Shown piece by piece: positions 41,861 through 51,959 of a DNA stretch of 64,000 bases. This DNA comes from Rhodopseudomonas pentothenatexigens (GTDB lineage Bacteria > Pseudomonadota > Alphaproteobacteria > Rhizobiales > Xanthobacteraceae), in the NCBI RefSeq assembly GCF_900218015.1, contig NZ_UFQQ01000021.1, forward strand, positions 23,504 through 87,503, read 5' to 3'. A program made the position numbers and the translations under genes. Below the pieces are notes generated by a model. The model saw nothing but the letters and a program-made list of their open reading frames with translations. It was not told the DNA's origin and ran no database searches. Position 1 is the first letter of the stretch. Every line of letters begins with the position of its first letter.

Positions 41861-41923
41861 TTCAAACCTTGTGTCGTTCCGAGCTTACATTTCCCTAGAA
41901 TAGGATAAAAGGTGCACTACGTT

Positions 41924-41966
41924 GCTGATCCGGTAACCGGATCAGCTTATCGCGACTAAGTCGCGA
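41924..41966 (+). promoter_or_regulatory. Twin short palindromes just upstream of sucA
   Basis: Two perfect inverted repeats follow each other with 3 bases between them. GCTGATCCGG-TAA-CCGGATCAGC lies at 41924-41946 and TCGCGAC-TAA-GTCGCGA at 41950-41966. Both have TAA loops. They lie 21 bases before the sucA ATG, next to its AGGAAG ribosome binding site, so they may be protein-binding sites, RNA hairpins controlling initiation, or both. Confidence 0.6.
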
Positions 41967-41987
41967 TCTCATAATCAGGAAGCAATC

Positions 41988-44945
41988 ATGTCTCGCCAGG
42001 ACGCGAATGCCGCTTTCGCCCTGTCTTCCTTTCTACAGGGCGCCAACGCCACCTATATCGACGATCTGTACTCTCGGTATGAAAGCGATCCGTCCTCGGT
42101 CGATGCCGACTGGCAGGCATTCTTCCGGAGCCTCAAAGACAATCCTGGCGACATCCAGAAGAATGCCGAGGGCCCATCCTGGGAGCAGGCGAACTGGCCG
42201 CTGACCCCGCAGGACGAGCTGACCTCGGCGCTCGACGGCAACTGGAATCAGGTCGAGAAGGCTGTCGGCCAGAAGATTCAGGCCAAAGCCCAGAGCCGCG
42301 GCGTCGAACTGTCCTCCGCCGACGTGCTGCAGGCCACCCGCGACTCGGTGCGGGCTCTGATGTTGATCCGCGCCTACCGGATGCGCGGCCATTTCCACGC
42401 CAAGCTCGACCCGCTCGGCCTGTCGCCGGCGAAGGATCACGAGGAGCTGGACATCCGCTCTTACGGCTTCACCGAAGCCGATCTCGACCGCAAGATCTTC
42501 CTCGACCATGTTCTCGGCCTCGAATACGGCTCGCTCCGCGACATCGTCGCCATTTGTGAGCGCACCTACTGCCAGACCATGGGCATCGAGTTTCTGCACA
42601 TCTCTAATGGTGCGCAGAAGGCCTGGATCCAGGAACGGATCGAAGGTCCGGACAAGGAAATCAGCTTCACCCGCGAGGGCCGGCGCGCGATCCTGATGAA
42701 GTTGATCGAGACCGAGGGCTTCGAGAAGTTCTGTGACCTGAAGTTCACCGGCACCAAGCGGTTCGGCCTCGACGGCGGTGAAGCGCTGATCCCGGCGCTG
42801 GAGCAGATCATCAAGCGAGGCGGCAACCTCGGCGTGCGCGAGATCGTGCTCGGCATGCCGCATCGCGGCCGCCTCAACGTGCTGACCCAGGTGATGGCCA
42901 AGGCCCACCGGGCGCTGTTCCACGAGTTCAAGGGCGGCTCGGCCAATCCGGACGAGGTCGAAGGCTCGGGCGACGTCAAATATCACCTCGGCGCCTCGTC
43001 GGACCGCGAGTTCGACCACAACAAGGTCCACCTGTCGCTGACCGCCAACCCGTCGCATCTCGAAATTGTCGATCCGGTGGTGCTCGGCAAGGTCCGCGCC
43101 AAGCAGGACCAGCACGGCGATCTCCCGGAGGAGCGGGTCTCGGTGCTGCCGCTGCTGATGCATGGCGACGCCGCGTTCGCCGGCCAGGGCGTGGTCGCCG
43201 AGTGCTTCGCGCTGTCGGATCTGAAGGGCTACCGCACCGGCGGTTCGATCCACTTCATCGTCAACAACCAGATCGGCTTCACCACCTATCCGCGGTACTC
43301 ACGCTCCTCGCCGTATCCGTCGGATGTGGCGAAGATGATCGACGCGCCGATCTTCCACGTCAACGGCGATGATCCGGAAGCGGTGGTGTTCGCCGCCAAG
43401 ATCGCGGTCGAGTATCGGCAGAAGTTCCACAAGCCGGTCGTCATCGACATGTTCTGCTACCGGCGGCACGGCCACAACGAAGGCGACGAGCCGTCGTTCA
43501 CCCAGCCGCTGATGTATCGCAAGATCGCCGGCCATCCCACAACGCTGGAGATTTACTCCAAGCGGCTGATCGCGGACGGCGTGATTACTGAAGGCGAGGT
43601 CGAGAAGGCGCGGGCCGATTGGCGCGCCCGGCTCGACGCCGAATTCGAGGCCGCATCCAGCTATCGCCCGAACAAGGCCGACTGGCTCGACGGCAAATGG
43701 GCCGGCTTCAAGTCGGCCGACCAGGACGAGGAACCGCGCCGCGGCATCACCGGCGTCGATCTGCCGACGTTGAAAGAGATCGGCCGCAGAATCACCAAGG
43801 TGCCGGAGGGTTTCCGCCTGCACCGCACCGTGCAGCGCTTCCTCGAGAACCGCGCCAAGGCGATCGACAGCGGCAACGGCCTCGACTGGGCGACCGGCGA
43901 AGCGCTGGCGTTCTGCACCATGCTGCTGGAAGGTCATCGCATCCGGCTCTCGGGTCAGGATTCCGAACGTGGCACCTTCTCGCAGCGCCATTCGGTGCTG
44001 ATCGACCAGGAAGACGAGACCCGTTACACCCCGTTCAATCACCTCTCGCCCGACCAGGGCCACTATGAAGTGATCAACTCGCTGCTGTCCGAGGAAGCTG
44101 TGCTCGGCTTCGAGTACGGCTACTCGCTGGCCGAGCCGAACGCGCTGACGCTGTGGGAAGCCCAGTTCGGCGATTTCGCCAACGGCGCCCAGGTGCTGTT
44201 CGACCAGTTCATCTCGTCGGGCGAACGCAAGTGGCTGCGCATGTCCGGCCTGGTCTGCCTGCTGCCGCACGGCTACGAGGGCCAGGGGCCGGAGCACTCG
44301 TCCGCCCGGCTCGAGCGCTATCTGCAGATGTGCGCCGAAGACAACATGCAGGTGGTGTATCCGACCACTCCGGCGAACTACTTCCATGCGCTGCGCCGCC
44401 AGCTCAAGCGCGAGATCAGGAAGCCGTTGATCCTGATGACGCCGAAGTCGCTGCTGCGTCACAAGCGGGCAATCTCGCGGCTCGAAGAGCTCGGCCCCGG
44501 GACCAGCTTCCACCGCGTGCTGCTCGACGACGCGCAGACGCAGCCCGACGAGAAGACCAAGCTGGTGGCGGACGCCAAGATCCGCCGCGTCGTGGTATGC
44601 TCCGGCAAGGTCTATTACGACCTCTACGAGGAGCGCGAGAAGCGCGGCATCGACGACGTCTATCTGCTCCGGGTCGAACAGCTCTATCCGGTGCCGCTGA
44701 AGACGCTGGTGCACGAGCTGTCGCGCTTCAAGGATGCGGAGCTGGTGTGGTGTCAGGAAGAGCCGCGCAACATGGGCGGCTGGCACTTCATCGAGCCGTA
44801 TCTCGAGTGGGTGCAAAATCAGATCGAAGCCAAGCATCGCCGGCCGCGCTACGTCGGCCGCGCCGCCTCGGCGGCGACTGCGACCGGCTTGATGTCGAAG
44901 CACCTGGCGCAGCTCAAGGCGTTCCTCGACGAAGCATTGCGTTGA
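41988..44945 (+). CDS. sucA: 2-Oxoglutarate dehydrogenase E1 component
   Basis: Thiamine-diphosphate-dependent E1 of 985 residues. The N-terminal [20 protein letters not shown] helps dock E2; catalytic and cofactor segments include [11 protein letters not shown], the ThDP motif region around [29 protein letters not shown], and the late [20 protein letters not shown]. Length is normal for alphaproteobacteria. A terminator-like hairpin lies between it and sucB. Confidence 0.97.
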   Translation: MSRQDANAAFALSSFLQGANATYIDDLYSRYESDPSSVDADWQAFFRSLKDNPGDIQKNAEGPSWEQANWPLTPQDELTSALDGNWNQVEKAVGQKIQAKAQSRGVELSSADVLQATRDSVRALMLIRAYRMRGHFHAKLDPLGLSPAKDHEELDIRSYGFTEADLDRKIFLDHVLGLEYGSLRDIVAICERTYCQTMGIEFLHISNGAQKAWIQERIEGPDKEISFTREGRRAILMKLIETEGFEKFCDLKFTGTKRFGLDGGEALIPALEQIIKRGGNLGVREIVLGMPHRGRLNVLTQVMAKAHRALFHEFKGGSANPDEVEGSGDVKYHLGASSDREFDHNKVHLSLTANPSHLEIVDPVVLGKVRAKQDQHGDLPEERVSVLPLLMHGDAAFAGQGVVAECFALSDLKGYRTGGSIHFIVNNQIGFTTYPRYSRSSPYPSDVAKMIDAPIFHVNGDDPEAVVFAAKIAVEYRQKFHKPVVIDMFCYRRHGHNEGDEPSFTQPLMYRKIAGHPTTLEIYSKRLIADGVITEGEVEKARADWRARLDAEFEAASSYRPNKADWLDGKWAGFKSADQDEEPRRGITGVDLPTLKEIGRRITKVPEGFRLHRTVQRFLENRAKAIDSGNGLDWATGEALAFCTMLLEGHRIRLSGQDSERGTFSQRHSVLIDQEDETRYTPFNHLSPDQGHYEVINSLLSEEAVLGFEYGYSLAEPNALTLWEAQFGDFANGAQVLFDQFISSGERKWLRMSGLVCLLPHGYEGQGPEHSSARLERYLQMCAEDNMQVVYPTTPANYFHALRRQLKREIRKPLILMTPKSLLRHKRAISRLEELGPGTSFHRVLLDDAQTQPDEKTKLVADAKIRRVVVCSGKVYYDLYEEREKRGIDDVYLLRVEQLYPVPLKTLVHELSRFKDAELVWCQEEPRNMGGWHFIEPYLEWVQNQIEAKHRRPRYVGRAASAATATGLMSKHLAQLKAFLDEALR

Positions 44946-44951
44946 CGCACC

Positions 44952-44986
44952 GGGCCGCCGTCTGCCGGCGGCCCTTCGGTTTTTCC
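44952..44986 (+). terminator. Terminator-like hairpin between sucA and sucB
   Basis: Stem GGGCCGCCG / CGGCGGCCC with a 5-base loop, followed by TTCGGTTTTT. It lies 6 bases after the sucA stop and could cause partial termination inside the operon. Confidence 0.7.
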
Positions 44987-45048
44987 TGAGTTTGGATCAT
45001 GGGCGGGCGCCGGCGCGACAGCCGCGACGCTGCAAAAGGACGATAACG

Positions 45049-46305
45049 ATGACTGAAATTCGCGTTCCGACGCTCGGTGAATCGGTGACCGAGGCGACCA
45101 TCGGCCGCTGGTTCAAGAAGCCGGGCGAGGCGGTGGCCGTCGACGAGCCGCTCGTCGAGCTCGAGACCGACAAGGTGACGATCGAAGTGCCAGCTCCGTC
45201 GGCCGGCACGCTCGGCGAAATTGTCGCCAAGGATGGCGAGACCGTCGCGGTCGGCGCGCTGCTCGGCCAGATCACCGATGGCGCCGCCTCGGCCAAGCCG
45301 GCCGCCGCTGCTCCGGCCAAGCCAGCGGCACCTGCCGCAGCGCCCGCTCCGGCTGCGCCTGCTGCACCGGCCGCAGCTCCGGCCGCCAAGGCTCCGCCTT
45401 CCGACGCGCCGTTGGCGCCGTCGGTGCGCCGGCTGTCGGCCGAGAGCGGCGTCGACGCCTCGACCGTGCCGGGCTCCGGCAAGGACGGCCGTGTCACCAA
45501 GGGCGACATGCTGGCGGCGATCGAGAAGGCGGCGTCCGCCCCGACCCCGGTCAATCAGCCCGCTGCCGCGGTGCAGGTCCGCGCACCGTCGCCGGCCGAC
45601 GACGCCGCGCGCGAAGAGCGGGTCAAGATGACCCGGCTGCGCCAGACCATCGCGCGCCGCTTGAAGGAAGTGCAGAACACCGCCGCGATGCTGACGACCT
45701 TCAACGAGGTCGACATGACCAACGTGATGGCGCTTCGCGCGCAGTACAAGGACGTGTTCGAGAAGAAGCATGGTGCCAAGCTCGGCTTCATGGGCTTCTT
45801 CACCAAGGCCTGTGTTCAGGCCCTGAAGGACATCCCGGCGGTGAACGCCGAGATCGACGGCACCGATCTGATCTACAAAAACTACTACCACGTCGGCGTC
45901 GCCGTCGGCACTGACAAGGGCTTGGTGGTGCCGGTGGTGCGTGACTGCGACGCGAAGTCGATCGCCGACATCGAGAAGAGCATCGTCGACTACGGCAAGC
46001 GCGCCCGCGACGGCCAGCTCAAGATTGAGGAGATGCAGGGCGGCACCTTCACGATCACCAACGGCGGCATCTACGGCTCGCTGATGTCGACCCCGATCCT
46101 GAACGCGCCGCAGTCGGGCATCCTCGGCATGCACAAGATCCAGGAACGGCCGGTGGTGGTCGGCGGCAAGATCGAAGTCCGCCCGATGATGTATCTGGCG
46201 CTGAGCTACGATCACCGCGTGATCGACGGCAAGGAAGCGGTGACTTTCCTGGTCCGCGTCAAGGAAAGCCTGGAAGATCCGGCCCGGCTGGTGCTGGATC
46301 TTTAA
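45049..46305 (+). CDS. sucB: 2-Oxoglutarate dehydrogenase E2 (dihydrolipoyl succinyltransferase)
   Basis: E2 core of 418 residues. The lipoyl domain comes first with the modified Lys42 in [11 protein letters not shown]; then an Ala/Pro-rich linker; a peripheral-subunit-binding domain ([21 protein letters not shown]); and the catalytic domain with [17 protein letters not shown]. Start [12 protein letters not shown] at 45049. A short inverted repeat follows at 46321-46345. Confidence 0.97.
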   Translation: MTEIRVPTLGESVTEATIGRWFKKPGEAVAVDEPLVELETDKVTIEVPAPSAGTLGEIVAKDGETVAVGALLGQITDGAASAKPAAAAPAKPAAPAAAPAPAAPAAPAAAPAAKAPPSDAPLAPSVRRLSAESGVDASTVPGSGKDGRVTKGDMLAAIEKAASAPTPVNQPAAAVQVRAPSPADDAAREERVKMTRLRQTIARRLKEVQNTAAMLTTFNEVDMTNVMALRAQYKDVFEKKHGAKLGFMGFFTKACVQALKDIPAVNAEIDGTDLIYKNYYHVGVAVGTDKGLVVPVVRDCDAKSIADIEKSIVDYGKRARDGQLKIEEMQGGTFTITNGGIYGSLMSTPILNAPQSGILGMHKIQERPVVVGGKIEVRPMMYLALSYDHRVIDGKEAVTFLVRVKESLEDPARLVLDL

Positions 46306-46320
46306 CGCCCAAACAATCCC

Positions 46321-46345
46321 GGCGGCGCGGCACCGGCGCGCCGCC
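46321..46345 (+). other. Hairpin after sucB
   Basis: Stem GGCGGCGCG / CGCGCCGCC with a 7-base loop and only a weak T-rich tail. Possible transcript-end or stabilising structure before the MAPEG gene. Confidence 0.5.
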
Positions 46346-46372
46346 GCTTAGTTCAGGGGAGGCGATGCCGCG

Positions 46373-46765
46373 ATGCCGGTCGAAATCACGGTGCTTGGCT
46401 GGGGTGTGGCGCTACTGATCGTGCAGATGCTGCTGGCATCGATCCCGACCACGATGGAGCTCGGCGGCGACTATCAGGCCGGCCCGCGCGACGAGCCGCG
46501 GACGCCGAAAGGCCACTTCGCCGGTCGCGCCGGCCGCGCGTACCGCAACCTGCTCGAGACCTTCCCGGCCTTCGTGGCGATCGCCCTAGCGCTCGCCGTC
46601 ACCGGCAAGACCGGCGGATACGCCGCCACCGCTGCGATCGTCTGGCTGGCGGCGCGGGTGCTCTACGTACCGCTCTACATCGTCCACGTCCCGTTCGCCC
46701 GCAGCATCGCCTGGCTGGTCGCCCTGTTGGCGCTGGTCACGATGCTGGTCAGGCTGTTGAGCTGA
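46373..46765 (+). CDS. MAPEG family membrane protein
   Basis: Membrane protein of 130 residues with four helices. The motif GRAYRNLLETFPAFVAIALAL matches the MAPEG family, named for eicosanoid and glutathione metabolism enzymes; bacterial members have poorly known roles. Encoded between sucB and an SDR gene on the same strand, 68 bases after sucB. Confidence 0.88.
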   Translation: MPVEITVLGWGVALLIVQMLLASIPTTMELGGDYQAGPRDEPRTPKGHFAGRAGRAYRNLLETFPAFVAIALALAVTGKTGGYAATAAIVWLAARVLYVPLYIVHVPFARSIAWLVALLALVTMLVRLLS

Positions 46766-46772
46766 GAGGCCC

Positions 46773-47519
46773 ATGAACGATCGCGTCGTCATCATCACCG
46801 GCGGCAGTCGCGGCATCGGGCGCGCCACCGCGCTCGGCTGCGCGAGGCGCGGCTTCAATGTCGTGATCGGCTACGCCAGCAACGCCGCCGCGGCGAACGA
46901 CGTGGTGGCGGAGATCGAAGCCAGCAACGGCAAGGCGATCGCGGTGAAATGCGACGTCGGCGATGAGGCCGACATCCTGGCGCTGTTCGCCGCGGCGGAT
47001 CAGTTCGGCCCGCTCGGCGCGCTGGTCAACAATGCCGGCATCGTCGGCCCGACCGCCCGCGTCGACGAGATGTCGGCGGAGCGCATTCAGCGCATGATGG
47101 CGGTCAACGTCACCGGCAGCATGCTGTGCGCCCGCGAGGCGGTGAAGCGGATGTCGACCCGGCACGGCGGCCAGGGCGGCGTGATCGTCAATCTGTCGTC
47201 GGTCGCGGCCAAACTCGGCTCGCCCAACACCTATGTCGACTATGCCGCCTCCAAGGGCGCTGTCGATTCCTTCACGGTCGGGCTCGGCCACGAAGTCGCC
47301 GGCGAAGGTATTCGCGTCGCGGCGATCCGGCCGGGACTGATCGACACCGAGATCCACGCCTCCGGCGGCGATCCGGAACGCGCCCATCGGCTGAGCGTCA
47401 ACGTGCCGATGAAGCGCGTCGGCCGCGCCGAAGAAATCGCCAACGCCGTCGTCTGGCTGCTGTCCGACGAGGCCTCCTATGTCACCAGCGCCATCCTCGA
47501 CGTGTCGGGGGGACGGTAG
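46773..47519 (+). CDS. SDR-family oxidoreductase
   Basis: Short-chain dehydrogenase/reductase of 248 residues. The NAD(P) loop is TGGSRGIGRATALG; LVNNAGIVG, the catalytic serine in NLSSVAAKLG, and the YAASKGAVDSF pair (Tyr and Lys) are intact. Substrate unknown; the sequence falls in the FabG-like/classical group. It is 7 bases after the MAPEG gene and likely in the same transcript. Confidence 0.93.
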   Translation: MNDRVVIITGGSRGIGRATALGCARRGFNVVIGYASNAAAANDVVAEIEASNGKAIAVKCDVGDEADILALFAAADQFGPLGALVNNAGIVGPTARVDEMSAERIQRMMAVNVTGSMLCAREAVKRMSTRHGGQGGVIVNLSSVAAKLGSPNTYVDYAASKGAVDSFTVGLGHEVAGEGIRVAAIRPGLIDTEIHASGGDPERAHRLSVNVPMKRVGRAEEIANAVVWLLSDEASYVTSAILDVSGGR

Positions 47520-47545
47520 AGCCCGGACCTTGATGGAGATGCCCG

Positions 47546-47800
47546 ATGCCGGTGGTCGCGATGGTGGACGGCGTCAAGATCGAATTCTATCCCGACGAGC
47601 ACCCACCGCCGCACTTTCACGCCCGTTATGCCGAATATGTCGCGCAGATCGAGATTCGAACGGCCAAGGTCTTGCGCGGCTCGCTACCGCCCGCAAAACT
47701 CAGGGTCGTTTTGGAATGGGCGGCCGGCCACTATATCGGCCTGATGAACGCCTGGACTGCGGTCGAGGAGCTACGCAAGCCGGAGAAGATCGATGACTGA
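47546..47800 (+). CDS. DUF4160 family protein (TA-like pair, first gene)
   Basis: Protein of 84 residues with the DUF4160 signature: VKIEFYPDEHPPPHFHARYAEYVAQI, including the histidine-rich PPHFHA motif, and a C-terminal WAAGHYIGLMNAWTAVE. DUF4160 genes are commonly next to DUF2442 genes and are regarded as candidate toxin-antitoxin-like modules, but biochemical proof is scarce. It overlaps the following DUF2442 gene by 8 bases. Confidence 0.87.
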   Translation: MPVVAMVDGVKIEFYPDEHPPPHFHARYAEYVAQIEIRTAKVLRGSLPPAKLRVVLEWAAGHYIGLMNAWTAVEELRKPEKIDD

Positions 47801-48083
47801 GATCCTCGTGATGCGCCACGCCGAGCCGGTGATCTTCGGAGTGCTCAAGATCGTCTGGGCCGATGGTTTCGAAGGGATCGTCGATCTGCGCCCGCTGATC
47901 AACAAGGGGACGATGTTTGCATTTCTTCGTGCCTCCCCGCCCAGGTTCAACGACGTCGTGCTCGAAGCCCATGGACACAAGATCTTCTGGGTGGACGATG
48001 ACGGCGACGAGATCGATTTCGGATCCGAAGCCCTCCGGCACCGCGCTGAACGTCAAGCCGGCCTCCTCCATCTCGCTAGCTGA
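47793..48083 (+). CDS. DUF2442 family protein (TA-like pair, second gene)
   Basis: Protein of 96 residues in the DUF2442 family. Core segments are [21 protein letters not shown], a beta-rich domain, and [30 protein letters not shown]. It is translated with an 8-base overlap after the DUF4160 gene and ends 14 bases before lpdA. The pair is thus inserted between the SDR gene and lpdA in the same direction. Which member, if any, is toxic is not known. Confidence 0.87.
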   Translation: MTEILVMRHAEPVIFGVLKIVWADGFEGIVDLRPLINKGTMFAFLRASPPRFNDVVLEAHGHKIFWVDDDGDEIDFGSEALRHRAERQAGLLHLAS

Positions 48084-48097
48084 ATAGAAAGAACTCA

Positions 48098-49498
48098 ATG
48101 ACTTACGATCTCGTCGTCATCGGCACCGGCCCCGGCGGCTACGTCTGCGCGATCCGCGCGGCTCAGCTCGGACTCAAGGTCGCGGTGGTCGAGAAGAACG
48201 CCACGCTCGGCGGCACCTGCCTGAACGTCGGCTGCATGCCGTCGAAGGCGCTGCTGCACGCTTCCGAACTTTTCGAGGAGGCCGGGCATTCGTTCGCCAA
48301 GATGGGGATCGGCGTCCCCGCGCCGAAGCTCGATCTGCCGGCGATGATGAACTTCAAGCAGCAGGGTATCGACGGCAACGTCAAGGGCGTCGAATACCTG
48401 ATGAAGAAGAACAAGATCGACGTGCTGGCCGGCAAGGGCAAGATCCTCGGCGCCGGCAAGGTCGAGGTCACCGGTGCCGACGGCAAGGCGCAAACCGTCG
48501 ACACCAAGTCGATCGTGATCGCCTCCGGTTCGGCGGTGGCGCAGCTCAAGGGCATCGAGATCGACGAGAAGCGCGTGGTGTCGTCGACCGGAGCGCTGTC
48601 GCTCGACAAGGTCCCGGGCAAGCTGATCGTGGTCGGCGCCGGGGTGATCGGTCTCGAGCTCGGCTCGGTGTGGCGCCGTCTCGGCGCCGAGGTCACCGTG
48701 GTCGAATTCCTCGACCGCATCCTGCCGGGGATGGACGGCGAGGTGGTCAAGCAGTTCCAGCGCATCCTCGAAAAGCAGGGCTTCGCCTTCAAGCTCGGCG
48801 CCAAGGTCACCGGTGTCGACACCTCGGGCGCCAAGCTCGCCGTGAAGGTCGAGGCGGCGGCCGGCGGCAATCCGGAAACGCTGGAAGCCGACATCGTGCT
48901 GGTTGCGATCGGCCGCGCCCCCTACACCGAGGGTCTCGGGCTGAAGGAGGCCGGCGTGGCGCTCGACGAGCGCGGCCGGGTGGTGATCGACGATCATTTC
49001 GCCACCAGCCTCAAGGGCGTGTACGCGATCGGCGACGTGGTGCGCGGTCCGATGCTGGCGCACAAGGCCGAGGACGAAGGCGTCGCGGTCGCCGAGCTGA
49101 TCGCCGGCAAGGCGGGCCACGTCAACTACGAGGTGATTCCAGGCGTGGTGTACACCACGCCGGAAGTGTCGAGCGTCGGCAAGACCGAAGAGGATCTCAA
49201 GCAGGCCGGCGTCGCTTACACGGTCGGCAAATTCCCATTCACCGCCAACGGCCGCTCCAAGGTCAACCAGACCACCGACGGCTTCGTGAAGATCCTGGCC
49301 GACGCCAAGACCGACCGCGTCCTCGGCGTTCACATCATCGGCCGCGAGGCCGGCGAGATGATCCATGAAGCAGCGGTGCTGATGGAGTTCGGCGGCTCGG
49401 CCGAAGATCTGGCCCGCACCTGCCACGCCCATCCCACCCGCTCCGAAGCCATCAAGGAAGCCGCCCTTTCGGTCGGCAAGCGCGCCATCCATATGTGA
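48098..49498 (+). CDS. lpdA: Dihydrolipoyl dehydrogenase (E3)
   Basis: FAD enzyme of 466 residues that reoxidises the lipoyl groups of 2-oxoacid dehydrogenases. The FAD loop [17 protein letters not shown], redox-active Cys41/Cys46 in [13 protein letters not shown], the NAD loop [15 protein letters not shown], and the catalytic HAHPTRSEA (partner subunit His) are all intact. It completes the sucAB-lpd set but is separated from sucB by four other genes. Confidence 0.97.
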   Translation: MTYDLVVIGTGPGGYVCAIRAAQLGLKVAVVEKNATLGGTCLNVGCMPSKALLHASELFEEAGHSFAKMGIGVPAPKLDLPAMMNFKQQGIDGNVKGVEYLMKKNKIDVLAGKGKILGAGKVEVTGADGKAQTVDTKSIVIASGSAVAQLKGIEIDEKRVVSSTGALSLDKVPGKLIVVGAGVIGLELGSVWRRLGAEVTVVEFLDRILPGMDGEVVKQFQRILEKQGFAFKLGAKVTGVDTSGAKLAVKVEAAAGGNPETLEADIVLVAIGRAPYTEGLGLKEAGVALDERGRVVIDDHFATSLKGVYAIGDVVRGPMLAHKAEDEGVAVAELIAGKAGHVNYEVIPGVVYTTPEVSSVGKTEEDLKQAGVAYTVGKFPFTANGRSKVNQTTDGFVKILADAKTDRVLGVHIIGREAGEMIHEAAVLMEFGGSAEDLARTCHAHPTRSEAIKEAALSVGKRAIHM

Positions 49499-49525
49499 CG
49501 GAGGGCCGGCGCGACGGATGGTGGT

Positions 49526-50071
49526 GTGATGAGGAGTCGGTTGTGGCAGCCCCTATGGGTGCTGCTGGCGGTTCTGTTCCTGATCGAGGCGTGGTTCTGG
49601 GATCACGTCGAGCCGCTGATCGCCCGCATTGTCGCGCTGATTCCGCTGCACGAACTCAAGGAGCGGCTGGCGGGCTGGGTCGACCATCTGTCGCCCGCGA
49701 TGACGCTACCGGTGTTTCTGGTGCCGGTAGCGCCGCTGTATCCGCTGAAGCTGTTCGCGCTGGCACTGCTCGCTCAAGGCCATTGGATCGCAGGGCTCGG
49801 CATGTTTGCGGCCGCCCAGGTGTTCGGCCTCGGCGTCGCCGCCTTCATCTTCGATGTCACCAAGCCGAAGCTGCTGCAGCTTCGCTGGTTCGCCGCGACC
49901 TATCGCTGGGTGATCGCGCTGCGCGCCAAGGCCCATGCCATCGTGGCGCCGATCATGGCGCAGATCCGGGCCAAGCTCGCCGAGCTGCTGAAGGGTGACG
50001 GCGACGGCTGGGGAGCGAAGGTGCTGCGCCGCATCGGCGCGTTGCGCAGGCGCATCCGCACGGCGCGCTGA
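49526..50071 (+). CDS. Hypothetical membrane protein
   Basis: Protein of 181 residues with two or three hydrophobic segments (PLWVLLAVLFLIEAWFWDHV, TLPVFLVPVAPLYPLKLFALAL, IAGLGMFAAAQVFGLGVAAFIFDV) and a strongly basic C-terminal tail ending RRIGALRRRIRTAR. No family recognised, though similar genes next to lpdA occur in Bradyrhizobium relatives as I recall. It starts 27 bases after lpdA, so co-transcription is likely. The convergent DUF4337 gene ends 2 bases away. Confidence 0.75.
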   Translation: MMRSRLWQPLWVLLAVLFLIEAWFWDHVEPLIARIVALIPLHELKERLAGWVDHLSPAMTLPVFLVPVAPLYPLKLFALALLAQGHWIAGLGMFAAAQVFGLGVAAFIFDVTKPKLLQLRWFAATYRWVIALRAKAHAIVAPIMAQIRAKLAELLKGDGDGWGAKVLRRIGALRRRIRTAR

Positions 50072-50073
50072 TC

Positions 50074-50664
50074 CTACATCAGATGCACGGCGTGCGGCGC
50101 GAACAGGCCGATCGCGGTGAACACCAGTCCGCCGATTGCCAGCAGCCCGGAAATCCACGCCAGCACCATCATTCCGGTGATGATCGTCGCCGAGGCCAGC
50201 ACGATGCCGATCTGGAAGGCGGCGGAAGCGACTTCGTAGTGATGGTAGCGCGCCATCGCCAAGTCGCGGTCGTGCTCGGCGTGCTTGGCGCGCGCGGCGA
50301 GCTGTTCGGAGCCCTCGCCGGTCTCCGGCTCGGAGCGATAGCGCGCCGCGGTTTTCTGCCAGTCTTCGATCTGTTTCTGCAGCGCCGCCTTGGTGGCCTC
50401 GTCGGGTACGGTGCCGAGGCTGAGCTTGGCGTGTTCGGACACCGCCTGCACGGTGGTACGACGGATGCTCTTGGCCTGGAAGAACGCCCAGAGATTGGAG
50501 GCTTCGACATTCTTGGCCAGCGCCTCGGTCTGGGCGCCCTTGCCGAGTGTTTCGGAGAACGCCAGGAACAGCGCGATCACCGAGATCAGCAGCGCGATGC
50601 CCTTGTTGGAGCCCGATGCATGCTCGGCATGCTCCGCGTGCTCCATGCTTTCGTGCGCCCCCAT
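50074..50664 (-). CDS. DUF4337 family membrane protein
   Basis: Protein of 196 residues. It begins with a His/Glu-rich segment (MEHAEHAEHASG), then a helix (GIALLISVIALFLAFSETLGK), a long charged region, and two C-terminal helices (ASAAFQIGIVLASATIITGMM and AWISGLLAIGGLVFTAIGLF). This architecture and the motif LWAFFQAKSIR are typical of DUF4337. Function unknown. It is convergent with the membrane protein gene ending at 50071. Confidence 0.85.
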   Translation of the reverse strand: MGAHESMEHAEHAEHASGSNKGIALLISVIALFLAFSETLGKGAQTEALAKNVEASNLWAFFQAKSIRRTTVQAVSEHAKLSLGTVPDEATKAALQKQIEDWQKTAARYRSEPETGEGSEQLAARAKHAEHDRDLAMARYHHYEVASAAFQIGIVLASATIITGMMVLAWISGLLAIGGLVFTAIGLFAPHAVHLM

Positions 50665-50804
50665 CGTCCGGAATCTCCTGTCACCGCAATCATCGCGCCT
50701 GCGTCGCGCAGGCCTTGTAGCACCGCGATCTTGTCAGTTGGATAAATGGCAGGGTCAAGGCCGCCGGCACCGGACTAACAGCTTAGCCGAGGCGCTTCCG
50801 TTGC

Positions 50805-51776
50805 TCAGGCCCGGGGATGGGCGCTGTTATAGACTTCGAGCAGCCGCTCGGTATCGATGCCGGTATAGACCTGCGTGGTCGACAGCGAGGCGTGACCGAG
50901 TAATTCCTGGATGGCGCGCAGGTCGCCGCCGCGACTCAGCAAATGCGTCGCAAACGAATGCCGCAGCGCGTGGGGCGTGGCGCTGTCGGGCAGCCCGAGG
51001 CCGCCGCGCAGCCGCTCCAGCGTGAGCTGAATGATTCGCGGGCTGAGCGGCCCGCCGCGGGCGCCGACGAACATCGGCCCATCGGGCGGCAGGTTGTAGG
51101 GGCAGGCTGCTGCATACTCGGCGATCTGCTCGAGCACGTTTTGCAGCACCGGCACCATCCGGGTCTTGTTGCCCTTGCCGTGCACGATCAGGGTGTCGCC
51201 CTTGCCCGGTGCCGGCACGTCGCGGCGTTTCAGGCCGAGCGCTTCGGAGATGCGCAAGCCCGAGCCATACAGCAGCGCCATCACGGCGGCGTCGCGAATC
51301 AGCACCCAGGTCTCGCGCTCCTCGCCGGCGCGCTCGTCGGCGTCGGCGAGCCGCTTGGCGGCCGCGATCGGCAGCGGCTTGGGCAGGCTCTTCTTGATCT
51401 TCGGCGCCCGCACCGAAGCCAGCGCACCGACCCGACCCTTGCCTTCGCGTTCGAGAAAACGGCCGAACGAACGGAGGCCCGCCAGCGCCCGCATCAGCGA
51501 CCGTCCGGCGATGTCGTCTGCCCGGCGCGCCGCCATGAAGGCGCGGACGTCGGTCGCCTCCAGCCGCGCGAATCGGCCGAGCGTGACTTCGCCGCCCCAA
51601 TGCCCCGCCAGGAATTGCAGAAACTGCCGGACGTCGCGCGCATAGGCTTCCAGCGTCTTGCCGGACAGCCGCCGCTCGGCCCGCAGATGCGACAGCCATT
51701 TAGTCATCTCGGCGGTGAGATCGGCGGCCGCACAGGAGAGTTCGAGAGGCGGAGGCGCGGGCTGGGTTTTGGGCAT
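50805..51776 (-). CDS. xerC: Tyrosine recombinase XerC
   Basis: Site-specific recombinase of 323 residues that resolves chromosome dimers at dif. The N-terminal SAM-like domain begins MTKWLSHLRAERRLSGKTLEAYARD. Catalytic residues are the Arg in YGSGLRISEALGLKR, the Lys in HGKGNKTRMVP, HALRHSFATHLL, the His in LLGHASLSTTQ, and the Tyr in VYTGID. Start MPKTQPA at 51776; the extension to 51830 translates the family C repeat. Divergent from priA, a neighbourhood seen in relatives. Confidence 0.95.
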   Translation of the reverse strand: MPKTQPAPPPLELSCAAADLTAEMTKWLSHLRAERRLSGKTLEAYARDVRQFLQFLAGHWGGEVTLGRFARLEATDVRAFMAARRADDIAGRSLMRALAGLRSFGRFLEREGKGRVGALASVRAPKIKKSLPKPLPIAAAKRLADADERAGEERETWVLIRDAAVMALLYGSGLRISEALGLKRRDVPAPGKGDTLIVHGKGNKTRMVPVLQNVLEQIAEYAAACPYNLPPDGPMFVGARGGPLSPRIIQLTLERLRGGLGLPDSATPHALRHSFATHLLSRGGDLRAIQELLGHASLSTTQVYTGIDTERLLEVYNSAHPRA

Positions 51777-51805
51777 GTGTTTCTTGTGACTGATCGGACC
51801 GTCTC

Positions 51806-51885
51806 CGTCATTGCGAGCGAAGCGAAGCAATCCAGCTCAGTGCACGAGGCTGGATTGCTTCGTCGCTTCGCTCCTCGCAATGACG
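51806..51885. repeat. Family C palindromic repeat (nearly perfect)
   Basis: The arm CCGTCATTGCGAGCGAAGCG, continuing AAGCAATCCAG, is matched by CTGGATTGCTTCGTCGC and TTCGCTCCTCGCAATGACGG, around a short centre CTCAGTGCACGAGG. It lies between the divergent xerC and priA genes. Confidence 0.88.
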
Positions 51886-51959
51886 GTGAGCTCTGGTCGG
51901 AATCATAACCGATTTCCTTTCCCATTGATGAAACCGGGCTTTGGCGGCACACCGGGCCG

